Below, piece after piece: positions 1 through 8,506 of a DNA stretch of 64,000 nucleotides. A program made the position numbers and the translations under genes. How positions within the stretch are numbered: position 1 is the stretch's first letter; every line of letters begins with the position of its first letter. The notes beneath the pieces are model-generated. The model saw nothing but the letters and a program-made list of their open reading frames with translations, searched no databases and was not told the DNA's origin. The stretch is taken from NCBI GenBank assembly GCA_016234685.1, contig JACRAT010000030.1, positions 62,001 to 126,000 on the forward strand, read 5' to 3'. Source of the DNA: Nitrosomonadales bacterium (lineage in GTDB: Bacteria > Pseudomonadota > Gammaproteobacteria > Burkholderiales > Gallionellaceae).

Positions 1-972
1 GAGCAGCTGTTTCAACTGGCCCTCGGCCTCGTCCAGCTCGTTCATCTGCACCGAGATCAGCGCCACGGCGAGCGCGATCTCGGTATTGTCTTCGCCGCCT
101 GCCAGAATCTGCCGAAACTGCTCACGCGACTGGGCGTACTGCTTCTGCTCCAGCAGCGCACGCGCATAAAACAGGCGCACTTCGCGCGCGCCGGGATTCT
201 TGGCAAGATAGCGGCTGACATTGTCCAGCGCCGTATCCGGCTTGCTGCGCATCAACACCTGCGCCTCCAGCACCAGCGCCGCATCCCAGTCGGGGCGCAG
301 TTCGCGCGCCTTTTGCACCTCGGCCAGCGCCAAGATCAACTCGCCCTTGGCCAGCGCCGCTTGCGCCACCACCCAGTGCGCCTCGGCCACCTGAGGATAC
401 GGCACAGCCAATTCGCGCACCAAGCTCAACACGCTCAGCTTGTCCGGGTACGGCGTCAGCATCGGATTGATCTGCATGAAGATATGGCCTGCGTTGCCCT
501 TGTCCGTCGCCAGCAGACTCACCAGCAGCGGACGCGCCTCATCCAATTTCCCGCCGGAAAGCAGCATCGAGATCAGCATCCGCTTCGACAGCAAGGAGGT
601 CGGCTCCAGTTCCTGCCACAAGCGGAAAGCCTCCAGCGCACGATCCATCTGACGCGACTCGAAAGCCAACTGCGCCGCCCGGCTGGCGATGCGCGGATCG
701 CGCGTCTTCTTCGCCAGATCCAGCGCCACCTGTGACGCCATCTCGGTGTGCCCGCGCTGGCTGGCCAACTCCAGCATCACGAACTCATACAGCACCTCTT
801 CGCTAAGCTCCTGTTTGGGCAACGCAGCCTCCGGCTTTTGCTCAGGCGCGACCGTGACCGGCTGCTCGGGTGGCATCGGTTTTTCAGGAGCAAGAGGTGT
901 CTGGCGTTGCGGGGCTTGAGCACAGGCAGTCAACAACAGGGCAGAGAGGAGCGCGGCGTATTTGAAATTCAT
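1..972 (-). CDS. TPR-type outer-membrane lipoprotein, C-terminus cut by window edge
   Basis: The reading frame begins at the ATG at 972 and stays open to base 1, so 324 residues are visible and the C-terminus is missing. The N-terminus is a lipoprotein signal ending in the lipobox LTAC-A; Ala after the Cys favours transfer to the outer membrane. A Pro/Glu-rich linker follows, then helical, Ala/Leu-rich repeats typical of tetratricopeptide proteins, for example segments around EEVLYEFVMLELA and ALAEVQKARELRPDWDAAL. TPR lipoproteins act as scaffolds in assembly or secretion; no specific partner can be named here. It is divergent from the ABC cluster to its right, with about 75 bp between them. 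Confidence 0.8.
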   Translation of the reverse strand, partial: MNFKYAALLSALLLTACAQAPQRQTPLAPEKPMPPEQPVTVAPEQKPEAALPKQELSEEVLYEFVMLELASQRGHTEMASQVALDLAKKTRDPRIASRAAQLAFESRQMDRALEAFRLWQELEPTSLLSKRMLISMLLSGGKLDEARPLLVSLLATDKGNAGHIFMQINPMLTPYPDKLSVLSLVRELAVPYPQVAEAHWVVAQAALAKGELILALAEVQKARELRPDWDAALVLEAQVLMRSKPDTALDNVSRYLAKNPGAREVRLFYARALLEQKQYAQSREQFRQILAGGEDNTEIALAVALISVQMNELDEAEGQLKQLL

Positions 973-984
973 GATGATCGGCTT

Positions 985-1014
985 TTGGTGTCAGGCCACA
1001 TATTAGGTTATATT
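985..1014 (+). promoter_or_regulatory. Candidate sigma-70 promoter for the ABC export cluster
   Basis: A -35-like TTGGTG (985-990) and a -10-like TATATT (1009-1014) are separated by 18 bases in the short divergent spacer. Transcription would start near 1020, just upstream of the TTG start proposed at 1048. The assignment rests only on resemblance to the consensus. Confidence 0.35.
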
Positions 1015-1047
1015 CAACTCAACTCACAACCAGTACCGCCCGACATC

Positions 1048-1806
1048 TTGTCCAGCCCCGCCCCAGACGCCACTACGCTGATCGCCCGCAACCTGACGCG
1101 CCACTATGGCCAATATCCGGTGGTACAGGATGTCTCGCTCACGCTCAAGCGCGGCGAAGTGCTGGGGCTGTTGGGCCACAATGGCGCAGGCAAGAGCACC
1201 ACCTTGCAAATGCTGTCCGGCATCCTGACGCCCGACAGCGGCGAGATCGAGATCTGCGGCCTCGACCTGCTGCGTGCGCCGATGCAGGCCAAGCGCCGAC
1301 TGGGCTTCCTGCCCGAAGTGCCGCCGCTCTACCGCGAACTGTCAGTGGACGCTTACCTGACTTTCGCCGCCAAGCTGCGCCGGGTGTCACCGGACACCCT
1401 CCCCGATGCGCTCGCCGACGCCAAATATCGCTGCGGGCTGAACGAGATGGGTCCAAAGCTGATCGCCACGCTTTCCAAAGGCTACCAGCAACGCGTCGGC
1501 ATCGCGCAGGCCATCATCCACCAGCCCGACATCATCATTCTGGATGAGCCGACCGTAGGCCTCGATCCAGCGCAACTGCGCGACATTCGCGCGCTCATCC
1601 GCGAGCTGGGCGACACCCACAGCGTGATCCTTTCCACCCATCTGCTGACCGAGGTCGAGACCCTGTGTGACCGGGTGGAGATCATGCGCGACGGCAAGCT
1701 GATCTACAGCGACACGCGCGCCCACATGGCCGAATACGGCGATACCGCCTCGTTGGAAGAAGCCTTCATGCAGATCACCGAAACCGAAGAGGAGCCCGCG
1801 CCATGA
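1048..1806 (+). CDS. ABC transporter ATP-binding protein (GldA/CcmA type)
   Basis: This is the ATPase of an ABC-2 exporter. Walker A (GHNGAGKST), the signature region (LSKGYQQRVGIAQ) and Walker B (IIILDEPTVGLDP) are all present. The open frame extends back to 748, but that part lies antisense to the lipoprotein gene and has no family homology. I therefore place the start at the TTG at 1048, giving 252 residues beginning MSSPAPDATTLIARNL, which matches the usual 230-310 residue length; the TTG lacks a strong ribosome-binding site. It overlaps the permease gene by 4 bases (ATGA). Genes for ATPase, permease and auxiliary protein lie in the same order as in GldA-GldF-GldG-like exporters. The substrate is unknown. 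Confidence 0.85.
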   Translation: MSSPAPDATTLIARNLTRHYGQYPVVQDVSLTLKRGEVLGLLGHNGAGKSTTLQMLSGILTPDSGEIEICGLDLLRAPMQAKRRLGFLPEVPPLYRELSVDAYLTFAAKLRRVSPDTLPDALADAKYRCGLNEMGPKLIATLSKGYQQRVGIAQAIIHQPDIIILDEPTVGLDPAQLRDIRALIRELGDTHSVILSTHLLTEVETLCDRVEIMRDGKLIYSDTRAHMAEYGDTASLEEAFMQITETEEEPAP

Positions 1807-2549
1807 TCCGCATCCTCGCCGCCCGCGAACTGCACAGCCTGTTCTCGCTGCCCTCGTCCTGGTTCATGCTGGGCGTGCTGCAATTCCTGCTGGCTTGGAG
1901 CTATCTGGCGCGGCTCGACGCTTGGCTGCAAGTCCAGCCGCAACTGGCGCTGCTCGCCAATCCACCCGGTGTCACCGCTTGGGTCGCCGCGCCGATGTTC
2001 GACATGGTCTCCCTGCTGCTGATGGTGCTGATCCCGCTGTTCACCATGCGCGCCTTCGCCGAAGAGCGCCGCAACCAGACGCTGGCGCTGCTGCTCTCCT
2101 CGCCCGTCTCCAACACGCAACTGGTGCTGGGCAAATTCTGCGGACTACTGGCCTTCCTCGCCCTCATCGTTTGCACCAGCCTGCTGATGGTCGCCACGCT
2201 GGGTGTCGGCACGGCGCTGGACTGGGGGCTGCTGTTAGCCAATCTGCTCGGCTTACTGCTCATCGTCATGAGTTATGCCGCCTTCGGCATCTACGTTTCG
2301 GCGCTGACCTCGCAGCCCCTCGTCGCCGCCATCGGCGGACTGGCCGGCCTACTCGGCCTATGGATGATAGATGTCACCGCCTCGGACGAACATGCGCTCT
2401 GGCACATACTCTCGCCCGCCTTCCACTTTAGAAAACTGAACGCCGGGCTGCTGGACAGCGCCGACCTCGGTTTCTTCCTGCTATTCACCGCCACCTTCCT
2501 GCTGCTGACCATCTTCCGCCTGCAAGGCAACCGTCAGGGAGGAAGATGA
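1803..2549 (+). CDS. ABC-2 type permease (GldF-like)
   Basis: This 248-residue, very hydrophobic protein has about six predicted membrane segments, for example SSWFMLGVLQFLLAWSYL near the start and FFLLFTATFLLLTIF near the end. The central stretch with MRAFAEERRNQTLALLLSSPVS is the conserved cytoplasmic loop of ABC-2 permeases of the GldF/NosY group. It overlaps the ATPase upstream and the auxiliary protein downstream by 4 bases each, so the three are almost certainly co-translated and form one inner-membrane complex. Nothing in the sequence identifies the substrate. Confidence 0.85.
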   Translation: MIRILAARELHSLFSLPSSWFMLGVLQFLLAWSYLARLDAWLQVQPQLALLANPPGVTAWVAAPMFDMVSLLLMVLIPLFTMRAFAEERRNQTLALLLSSPVSNTQLVLGKFCGLLAFLALIVCTSLLMVATLGVGTALDWGLLLANLLGLLLIVMSYAAFGIYVSALTSQPLVAAIGGLAGLLGLWMIDVTASDEHALWHILSPAFHFRKLNAGLLDSADLGFFLLFTATFLLLTIFRLQGNRQGGR

Positions 2550-3880
2550 GACCGCTCCGCTCGCGCCCCTTGCGCTTCCTGCTCGCCTTCGCTCTGCTCG
2601 CCGCCACCCTAGGCCTAGGCCATCTGGCCGACCAGCACCACCGCCAGTGGGACTTGACCCAGAGCAGCGACAACAGCCTGACCCAGAACAGCGTGGATAC
2701 GCTCAAGCAACTGAACGGCCCGATCAGCATCACCGTCTACGCCACCGAGCAGGACGCCGAACAGCACGACCTGCGCAAGCTCATCCGCGAATTCGTCGAG
2801 CGCTACCAGCGCTACAAACCTGACATCGCGCTGAACTTCATCGACCCGGTACAACATCCCGAACTGGCGCGACAGGCTGGCGCACAGCTGAACGGCGAGA
2901 TGCTGGTGGAATACGCCGGACGGCGCGAGAAGCTGAGTTCGCTCAACGAGCAGACGCTGACCAGCGCCCTGCTGCGGCTTGCACATCGCAAGCACGAGTT
3001 GGTGATGTATCTCGACGGCCACGGCGAACGCAAGCTGGATGGCCGCGCCAACCACGACCTCGGCGAATTCGGCAACCGGCTGACGCAGAACGGCTTCCGC
3101 ATCGGCAACCTCAACCTCTCGCTGGCACAGGACGTACCAGAGAATGCCAGCCTGCTGGTCATCACTCAGCCGCAGGTGGACTGGATGCCCGGCGAGGCGG
3201 ACAAACTGCTGCGCTATGTCGAGCACGGCGGCAACCTGCTCTGGCTGCTCGACAACGAACCGCCGCACGGACTGGAGCCGCTGGCCGAGCAACTCGGGCT
3301 GGTGCTGACACCCGGCATCGTCATCGACCCCGCCGCGCGGGAGCAGCGCGTCCCCGCCACTTGGGCTCTGGCCTCCGGCTACCCGCCGCACGCCGCCACC
3401 CGCGACTTCAGTCTCATCACCGTCTTCCCCTACGCCCGCCCCATCCTGTGGGATGAGAACCATGACTGGCAACACAGCGTACTGGTGGAGGCCGCCCCGC
3501 GCGGCTGGATCAGCACCGCCCTGCCGCAAGGCGAAGCCCGCTTCGACAAGAACCGCGACACGCCCGGCCCGGCCGTCATCGCACTGGCGCTGACCCGCAA
3601 CGTCAACGAGCGCGAGCAGCGCATCGTCGCAGTCGGCAGCGGCTCCTTCCTCGCCAACACTTTCTCCGGTAACGGCGGCAACCTCGACCTCGGCATCAAT
3701 CTGGTCAACTGGCTCTCGGCGGAAGACCACCTCATCGCCACCCAGCCGCGCGCCGTGCGCGACGACACCCTCTCGCTCAGCCGCACCCAGCTCGGCGTGA
3801 TCGGCTTCAGCCTGCTGCTCATCCTGCCCATCCTGCTGGTAGCCGTCGGCATCTGGCTCTGGTGGCGACGCCGTGCCTGA
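2546..3880 (+). CDS. GldG-like ABC auxiliary protein
   Basis: This 444-residue protein has one N-terminal membrane anchor ([18 protein letters not shown], about residues 10-27), a large extracytoplasmic domain, and a C-terminal membrane helix ending in WLWWRRRA. The central domain matches the GldG/ABC_transp_aux family, with the [19 protein letters not shown] region at its start and the [20 protein letters not shown] segment typical of the beta-sandwich/GATase-like part. In the Gld system such proteins pair with the ATPase and permease; here gliding is not implied, only the exporter architecture. The stop overlaps the start of mutM by 8 bases. Confidence 0.8.
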   Translation: MRPLRSRPLRFLLAFALLAATLGLGHLADQHHRQWDLTQSSDNSLTQNSVDTLKQLNGPISITVYATEQDAEQHDLRKLIREFVERYQRYKPDIALNFIDPVQHPELARQAGAQLNGEMLVEYAGRREKLSSLNEQTLTSALLRLAHRKHELVMYLDGHGERKLDGRANHDLGEFGNRLTQNGFRIGNLNLSLAQDVPENASLLVITQPQVDWMPGEADKLLRYVEHGGNLLWLLDNEPPHGLEPLAEQLGLVLTPGIVIDPAAREQRVPATWALASGYPPHAATRDFSLITVFPYARPILWDENHDWQHSVLVEAAPRGWISTALPQGEARFDKNRDTPGPAVIALALTRNVNEREQRIVAVGSGSFLANTFSGNGGNLDLGINLVNWLSAEDHLIATQPRAVRDDTLSLSRTQLGVIGFSLLLILPILLVAVGIWLWWRRRA

Positions 3881-4688
3881 GTTGCCCGAGGTCGAGACCA
3901 CCCGACGCGGCTTAGCCCCTCACCTCGTCGGCCAACGCATCAGCGGCGTGACCATCCGCCAGCCCAAACTGCGCTGGCCCATCCCCACTGAACTGTCCGA
4001 ACTGTTGACGGGGCAAATGCTGCACAGGCTCGACCGCCGCGCCAAATACCTGCTCGCAACATGCGACACCGGCACGCTCATCCTGCATCTCGGCATGTCC
4101 GGCAGCCTGCGCATCCTGCCCGCCGCCACGCCCCCAGAGAAACATGACCACTTCGACCTGCTGCTCGACAGCGGCCAGCTGATGCGGTTGCGCGACCCGC
4201 GCCGCTTCGGCGCGGTGTTATGGCACAGCGGCGATCCGGCACAGCACCCGCTGCTGGCCGCGCTCGGCCCGGAGCCACTGGAAGACGGCTTCGACGGCGA
4301 CACGCTCTACCAAGCCTGCCGCTCCCGCAGCAGCGCCATCAAACTGCTCATCATGGACAACCACGTCGTGGTCGGCGTCGGCAATATCTACGCCAACGAA
4401 GCCCTGTTCCGCGCAGGCATCGTGCCCACCCTGCCTGCGAAAAAACTCAGCCGGGCGCGTTGCACCCGACTCGCCCAGACCATACGAGAAACCCTAGCTG
4501 AAGCCATCGTGCAAGGCGGCAGCACCCTGCGCGACTTCGTCAACGCCAGCGGCGAACCGGGGTATTTTCAGCAGAGTTACTGGGTGTATGCCCGTAACGG
4601 ACAGCCCTGCCGCTGCTGCGGCAGCGCCATCCTTCAGATCAAACAAGGGCAACGGTCGAGTTTTTATTGCGGGACGTGCCAGCGATGA
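3873..4688 (+). CDS. mutM: Formamidopyrimidine-DNA glycosylase
   Basis: MutM/Fpg removes 8-oxoguanine and formamidopyrimidine lesions and cuts the abasic site. The start is the GTG at 3873, which places the catalytic proline at residue 2 ([13 protein letters not shown]); Glu3 is the second catalytic residue. The helix-two-turn-helix region is seen around [20 protein letters not shown]-terminal four-cysteine zinc finger (CRCC, then CGTC about 20 residues later) is intact. The length of 271 residues is standard. It overlaps the GldG-like gene, so it may be co-transcribed, although the functions are unrelated. Confidence 0.97.
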   Translation: MPELPEVETTRRGLAPHLVGQRISGVTIRQPKLRWPIPTELSELLTGQMLHRLDRRAKYLLATCDTGTLILHLGMSGSLRILPAATPPEKHDHFDLLLDSGQLMRLRDPRRFGAVLWHSGDPAQHPLLAALGPEPLEDGFDGDTLYQACRSRSSAIKLLIMDNHVVVGVGNIYANEALFRAGIVPTLPAKKLSRARCTRLAQTIRETLAEAIVQGGSTLRDFVNASGEPGYFQQSYWVYARNGQPCRCCGSAILQIKQGQRSSFYCGTCQR

Positions 4689-4863
4689 CTGGCACGCACA
4701 GTAGGATGCAGCGCCCTAGCCGAGGATACTGAAGCTCCACTCCCGGAACAGCCTGATGCAAGCATCCACCACTTTGCGCCTTCTCGTTTTTCGAGATGCC
4801 GTCAAATGTACCGACAAAAATCAGAGCGCAGCGCCGTCATGGGTTGTTGACGCCGAAAGCAAT

Positions 4864-4937
4864 AAAAAACCCGCTAAAGCTATATGCCATACGGGTTTGC
4901 GAGGCTTCTTGAGACTGCGTGATAACGTGTTCTGGCG
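4864..4937. repeat. Distal attachment-site repeat of the integrated element
   Basis: This 74-bp stretch is repeated in the same orientation at 9860-9933 with five mismatches. The last 31 bases (4907-4937) are identical in both copies. The other copy runs into the 3' end of tRNA-Ser, so this one is the distal att copy left by site-specific integration. It still contains a hairpin plus T-run when read on the minus strand (stem arms near 4864-4874 and 4891-4898), the old terminator of the tRNA gene. Confidence 0.85.
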
Positions 4938-5971
4938 AGCATCGCATCCACCTCGCCACGAGTGAACAGATGCTCCCGCCCTTGAGCCAGCAGTTCATTG
5001 GATGACCGCCCGACAAAGTACAGCAAGGTGTCCTCGATGCTTTCGGAAACTGGCCGCATGATTTTCTCCAGCCCCTTCCCCGCGAACTTGAAAGACCCAT
5101 CAGCACGCTTAACCGGATAGCCGAATCGCACCGCACCATCGGCGATGCTGGCCGAAGATCTGGAGAGTCTGGCCGACTCATACGCACCGGTCGGGCTGCT
5201 CTTCCCCGTCAGGTCGCGCTCCATCGCATAGACTCCGTGCAAGTCATCGACCGTACTCTGACGGAACTTGTCCCAGAATCTGTGCGTGTACTCAGACAGG
5301 GACGACTCCGCCCCTATCTTCGATCTGGCGCGGTTCAGGGCATCCTACCCGAACCATCCCGTCATATCTGCCTGAGCACGCTTCAGCGCCGCACCATACG
5401 GATGCGTACCCACAAGGCCATTCAGCCAGTCGTGTGTCTTGGGCGCTCGCGCTTCCAGTGCCTCTGGCTGAGTCAGGAACAGGCGTACAGCCTCGGCGAA
5501 TCCCTCCTAGACGTTCGACTTGTCATAGCTGACATCCTTCAGCTCACTCGCCAGTTCTGGGTCAGACAGATAGGTCCGCTTGATCTCGGGGATACGATGA
5601 TCCATGAGGTGTGCCACTTCATGTGCGGTCACCTCGATGTCGTTAGCGTTCTTGATACGCACGTCTTCCACGTCAGAGCGGAAATAGCCCAACCGCTTAC
5701 CGCTCACGCGCCCTTCGTAAACATTCGTACCGAGTGCGTGCGCGAAACGAGCGATGATGTTCTCGCGCCGCAAGGGGCTGGGCAAATCAGCCGACCGGGC
5801 CGTAACAGGGGCAGGACTGCCCACTTGCTCCATCAGTGGCACATAGTTCTTGCCCGGAGACCAAGCATTCTGCACTCCGTTCGCCCCGTCATTGCGCATC
5901 GGCACTGCGGCATATTTCCCCTCGGACTGAGGATGCGCAACCACCAAGACCGCAGCAGCGACCATCGTCAT
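4938..5971 (-). pseudogene. Fragment of a large polyvalent (LPD-type) phage/ICE protein
   Basis: One minus-strand frame carries contiguous homology broken by two amber codons. The first part ends ...YDKSNV at a TAG (5507-5509). The frame then continues with EGFAEAVRLFLTQPEALEA up to a second TAG after TGWFG, and resumes with DALNRARSKIGAESSLSEY through ERDLTGKSSPTGAYES. The first section holds a metalloprotease-like HEVAH motif. These segments resemble the domains of the very large polyvalent proteins carried by phages and integrative elements. The N-terminus is joined to a different gene near 5971 and the C-terminus runs out at the att repeat, where it reads LARTRYHAVSRSLANPYGI. It is a truncated, non-functional remnant. 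Confidence 0.75.
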
Positions 5972-6062
5972 CAGACCAGTCTGCCAATGCCAACATCGCC
6001 AGCAGTTCTGAGCCTCCGGCAGGGAACAACTCCCACACCCGCGACATGGCCGTAACGCTCAC
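5972..6062 (-). pseudogene. N-terminal fragment of an element replication/HTH protein
   Basis: From a GTG at 6062 (or the ATG at 6047) the frame reads MSRVWELFPAGGSELLAML, then ALADWSDDDGR. This start is typical of helix-turn-helix replication-type proteins of integrative elements, in which the DDDGR stretch is followed by the DNA-binding domain. Here homology stops right after DDDGR, and the DNA runs into the polyvalent-protein fragment in another frame. The start overlaps the stop of the upstream small gene as GTGA, so the original operon coupling is preserved although the product is lost. Confidence 0.6.
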
Positions 6063-6214
6063 TGGCTCACCTCCGCCAGTGCGCTTTTCAGCAGGAGAAT
6101 CATGATCGAAACCGCGCGCCGCTTGTCATGCCGAAGTGGAATCAGCACAGCAAAACGACGCGCAGCCTCCCACTCGGGAGACATGCTCCCACAGGGCATC
6201 CTTGTCGCAGGCAT
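6059..6214 (-). CDS. Small conserved element protein, 51 residues
   Basis: The frame begins at the ATG at 6214 inside a TGATG junction with the upstream gene and ends at the TGA at 6059-6061. The product starts MPATRMPCGSMSPEWEAARR and continues FAVLIPLRHDKRRAV, ending in a Leu-rich helix LLLKSALAEVSQ. I recognise no function. The tight overlaps on both sides (TGATG upstream, GTGA downstream) argue that it is a real member of the element operon. It may start at the internal Met codons 6 or 11. Confidence 0.55.
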   Translation of the reverse strand: MPATRMPCGSMSPEWEAARRFAVLIPLRHDKRRAVSIMILLLKSALAEVSQ

Positions 6215-6633
6215 CACGCAGCCCTCCGATCAAGTTCAACCCGCGCGCACTCCTCCGCATATCGCTGGCCGCGCTCACCGGCTGTCTCGATGGTTTGCTG
6301 CGTGAGGAAGTAGACCCCGATCAACGCCTCGCGCTTCGCATCGCTGGTTACAACGGCTTGCTCGACCATCTCAACAGGCCAGCCAGCCTTTCTCAGTCGA
6401 TGCACATGGTGCGCAAGTCTGGCACTGCCAAAACGCTTCCAGCAGTCCAAGTGGGCAAGACGTTCGCCGCGAAGAAATGCGCCTAGCGTGCGCCCCTTCA
6501 CCGAGGATGGCTCTGAGTAGATGAACTGATTGACTGCTGCCGGGCAGTCGTTCAGAAGCGGGGCGCAGTGTTCTTGATTTTGCGCCGCCGGGGTTGGCAG
6601 ACCCTGTGCGGCGTTTCCATTTTGGAGGGTCAT
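6214..6633 (-). CDS. Element-encoded hypothetical protein, 139 residues
   Basis: The ATG at 6633 overlaps the reconstructed end of the alpA-like gene as ATGA, and the stop overlaps the next small gene as TGATG. The protein has a variable, Pro/Ala/Gln-rich first 50 residues. A conserved-looking C-terminal domain follows, with GAFLRGERLAHLDCWKRFGS and ARLAHHVHRLRKAGWPVEMV, then EALIGVYFLTQQTIE. The pattern suggests a small winged-helix or helical DNA-associated domain found next to AlpA in integrative elements; that reading is from memory of the family, and no activity is known. Because of the upstream frameshift the frame is open from 6846, but residues before 6633 belong to alpA. Confidence 0.6.
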   Translation of the reverse strand: MTLQNGNAAQGLPTPAAQNQEHCAPLLNDCPAAVNQFIYSEPSSVKGRTLGAFLRGERLAHLDCWKRFGSARLAHHVHRLRKAGWPVEMVEQAVVTSDAKREALIGVYFLTQQTIETAGERGQRYAEECARVELDRRAA

Positions 6634-6846
6634 CGCACACCCCCGCCAGTTGTGACCAAGCTCGCTTGCCAAGCAAGAATCGACGACTGTTTCCAGTCGC
6701 ACCGATCCTGTACCCAGTGACACGGGTGCAGGAAATTTGCCAACTTTGATTAAGCGATAAATGGATGCCCGGGATAATCCTGCGATGCGTTCAACTTCAC
6801 TGCGACGAAGCAGGAAGTCGGCTGGGTGTTGTGCTGTTTGATTCAT
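6631..6846 (-). pseudogene. AlpA-family transcriptional regulator, frameshifted
   Basis: The start at 6846 has a GGAGG ribosome-binding site. The first 48 residues are a clear AlpA/MerR-like helix-turn-helix: FLLRRSEVERIAGLSRASIY, then RLIKVGKFPAPVSLGTGSVR. After GSVR the expected Trp is out of frame. Removing one C near 6694-6698 restores VRWKQSSILAWQASLV and a stop at the ATGA overlap with the next gene. As it stands, translation from alpA runs straight into the downstream protein, giving a 210-residue fusion. AlpA regulators activate integrase or excision genes in P4-like elements. Either the gene is broken or the fusion is produced; a sequencing error is also possible. Confidence 0.65.
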
Positions 6847-6973
6847 GCAAGCCTCCGTGAGAGCGGTTGAGAGGCTTGCTATTTTCTACATCAATTTTTC
6901 ACTGTACAGGCGGAATGGCTTCCGCCCCAAGTCAGTTTTTTGGTGGCATCCGTCCTGAAACCCTTGCCAGCAC

Positions 6974-7687
6974 TCAATCTATGGGTGTCACCCTTTTCTT
7001 TTTCGGGCTGTGATTTTCAGGCTTGATAATGGTGAAGATTGCCGCCGCCATACGATCAGAATCGTGCACCCCCGCCCTACTCGCCTCTGACTTTACCCAT
7101 TCAACCACCTCCTCTTTCTTCGCATCTGGGTTACGTCGTGGATTGAAAAATTTGGCAATCGCGTCTTGCTGGATGGATAGCCAGCTGGTTGAATAAATCG
7201 TGTTAGTCTTGCCCGAAGCTATAGGTTTGGAATTGGTAGGCGCGGAAGGAATAAGCTTGGCACAAAAATTCTCCGCCTCAGTCTCTGGATACGGATCAAG
7301 GGTCTCCCTAGCCTTAGCAACAATCTCATCAGCTTGAGCATGAGAAAAGCCAACACCCTCGTAAACCTCCTCATACTCCACATTGGTCTCTTTAGCATTT
7401 TCTAGGCACTCTAGACATCGAACGAGCAAATCACATAACTCATTGTTACCAAGTGGGCGAGGAATCCCTTTCCCACTAATGTCATATCCCCCGAGCGAAT
7501 CGCTACAGCCGACCACTTTTAAAATAAATTCAGCCGCTTCTTGATGGCTCATGCAGGCCGCTTCCGCAACATCTATCACCAACTGACCGGAATGAACAAT
7601 CTGCGATCTAACAAGGAATTTGCCCTTCATAAAACCACCCCTTCCCCCCTCAAATAGATGCCGCACCAGCATGGCAAGGGTTTCCAT
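6974..7687 (-). CDS. Element cargo protein of unknown function, 237 residues
   Basis: The frame is open from 7717; the ATG at 7687 (METLAMLVRHLFEGGRGGF) is preferred because a GGGGCGG stretch lies just upstream. There are no membrane segments. The C-terminal part, with WLSIQQDAIAKFFNPRRNPDA and KKEEVVEWVKSEASRAGVHD, is charged and looks like a conserved accessory domain seen near AlpA genes in integrative elements; the central part is acidic. Base composition is visibly poorer in GC than the flanking chromosome, fitting acquired DNA. I cannot assign a function. The frame shows no lesions, unlike most of the element. Confidence 0.6.
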   Translation of the reverse strand: METLAMLVRHLFEGGRGGFMKGKFLVRSQIVHSGQLVIDVAEAACMSHQEAAEFILKVVGCSDSLGGYDISGKGIPRPLGNNELCDLLVRCLECLENAKETNVEYEEVYEGVGFSHAQADEIVAKARETLDPYPETEAENFCAKLIPSAPTNSKPIASGKTNTIYSTSWLSIQQDAIAKFFNPRRNPDAKKEEVVEWVKSEASRAGVHDSDRMAAAIFTIIKPENHSPKKKRVTPID

Positions 7688-7769
7688 GCATCCGCCCCGT
7701 CGGGCTAGGTGCAGCAAAGTCGTTACGCCGCCGCTTTCCCTGAATATGCCGCGTCAGGGGCGCGGTGTT

Positions 7770-8147
7770 CTATGCAGCGTTGCGCAGTTCGTAAGGCTGG
7801 ATCAGCAGGGCGGCGGGAATTTTTAGCCCGTCCGACAACTGGCGAATCATGGCGAGAGACAGGGGGCGCGCACGATTCAATACCTCCGCGACCCGCCCGC
7901 GAGTACCGATAAACGGCTCTAGGTCTTTGCGCACCATCCCCCGGTTTTCCATGACGTACAGCAGAAACTCTATCGGGTCGGGTGCAGCTATCGGGTAGTG
8001 CGCGGCCTCGTAGTTCTCCACCAGCAAGACCAACACTTCCAGCCGGTCTGCATCAGGCGTATCCTCTGGCACATCGAATAGCCGCTCGATTTCAGCTAGC
8101 GCCGTGCGGTACTCCGTTTCCGTTCTAATCGGTTTGAGTTCCATCAT
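7770..8147 (-). CDS. higA: HigA-type antitoxin (XRE family)
   Basis: This 125-residue protein matches the COG5499-type HigA antitoxins. The N-terminal half (ALAEIERLFDVPEDTPDADR, then LEVLVLLVENYEAAHYPI) is the toxin-contacting region, and the C-terminal half (MVRKDLEPFIGTRGRVAEVL, then ARPLSLAMIRQLSDGL) is a Cro/C1-type helix-turn-helix. It starts directly after the stop of the toxin gene, so both are made from one transcript in the toxin-first order usual for hig modules. HigA normally neutralises HigB and represses the shared promoter. The frame is intact, which stands out in this decayed element. Confidence 0.88.
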   Translation of the reverse strand: MMELKPIRTETEYRTALAEIERLFDVPEDTPDADRLEVLVLLVENYEAAHYPIAAPDPIEFLLYVMENRGMVRKDLEPFIGTRGRVAEVLNRARPLSLAMIRQLSDGLKIPAALLIQPYELRNAA

Positions 8148-8441
8148 CTAAATCCTTTCCGCGTCTATCGCGTCATACTGCTCATGCGTCCCAACAAAGC
8201 GCACAAACATCATGCGGCGGTTGTAATGCACTTTCACGATCAGCCTGTAATCGTTGCCCTTGATGTTGAACACCACACGGTTATCCGCCAAAAAACTGGC
8301 ATTGCGGTGCGCCGCCTTGATTGCGTCAGGTGTTGCCCAGTCCGCACTGCTTGCTTCCGCATACCAATGACTCAGCGGCATCCTGGCTTGCGGGTACGCT
8401 TCCCAAAAGGCGCGCAAGGTGGATAGGGCTAGAATTCTCAT
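8148..8441 (-). CDS. higB: HigB-type toxin (mRNA interferase)
   Basis: This 97-residue RelE-fold protein fits the HigB family, ribosome-dependent mRNA endonucleases. Diagnostic stretches are LRAFWEAYPQARMPLSHWY, then ADNRVVFNIKGNDYRLIVKV and YNRRMMFVRFVGTHEQYDAI, with the conserved C-terminal FVGTHxxYD. The stop codon is immediately followed by the ATG of higA. A good promoter lies upstream (8448-8476). The gene is complete and shows none of the lesions of its neighbours, as expected if losing the antitoxin while the toxin persists is lethal. Confidence 0.88.
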   Translation of the reverse strand: MRILALSTLRAFWEAYPQARMPLSHWYAEASSADWATPDAIKAAHRNASFLADNRVVFNIKGNDYRLIVKVHYNRRMMFVRFVGTHEQYDAIDAERI

Positions 8442-8447
8442 ATCGGC

Positions 8448-8476
8448 AATGTATCATGCACCCAATCCGGGTTCAA
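8448..8476 (-). promoter_or_regulatory. Promoter of higBA
   Basis: Read on the minus strand, TTGAAC (8476-8471) and TACATT (8453-8448) are separated by exactly 17 bases, and the -10 lies only 6 bases before the higB ATG. The transcript leader would be nearly absent, so autorepression by HigA at this site is likely. Confidence 0.55.
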
Positions 8477-8506
8477 GCTCAATTGGATTCGGTTCAGATT
8501 GATTGC

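Noticed and set aside
748-1047. An N-terminal extension of the ABC ATPase
   Set aside because: It lies antisense to the lipoprotein gene, has no homology and crosses the probable promoter.
4864-4937. Left 74-bp repeat as an ordinary terminator
   Set aside because: The hairpin is real, but the 31-bp exact match to the tRNA-side copy and the integrase beside it show an attachment site.
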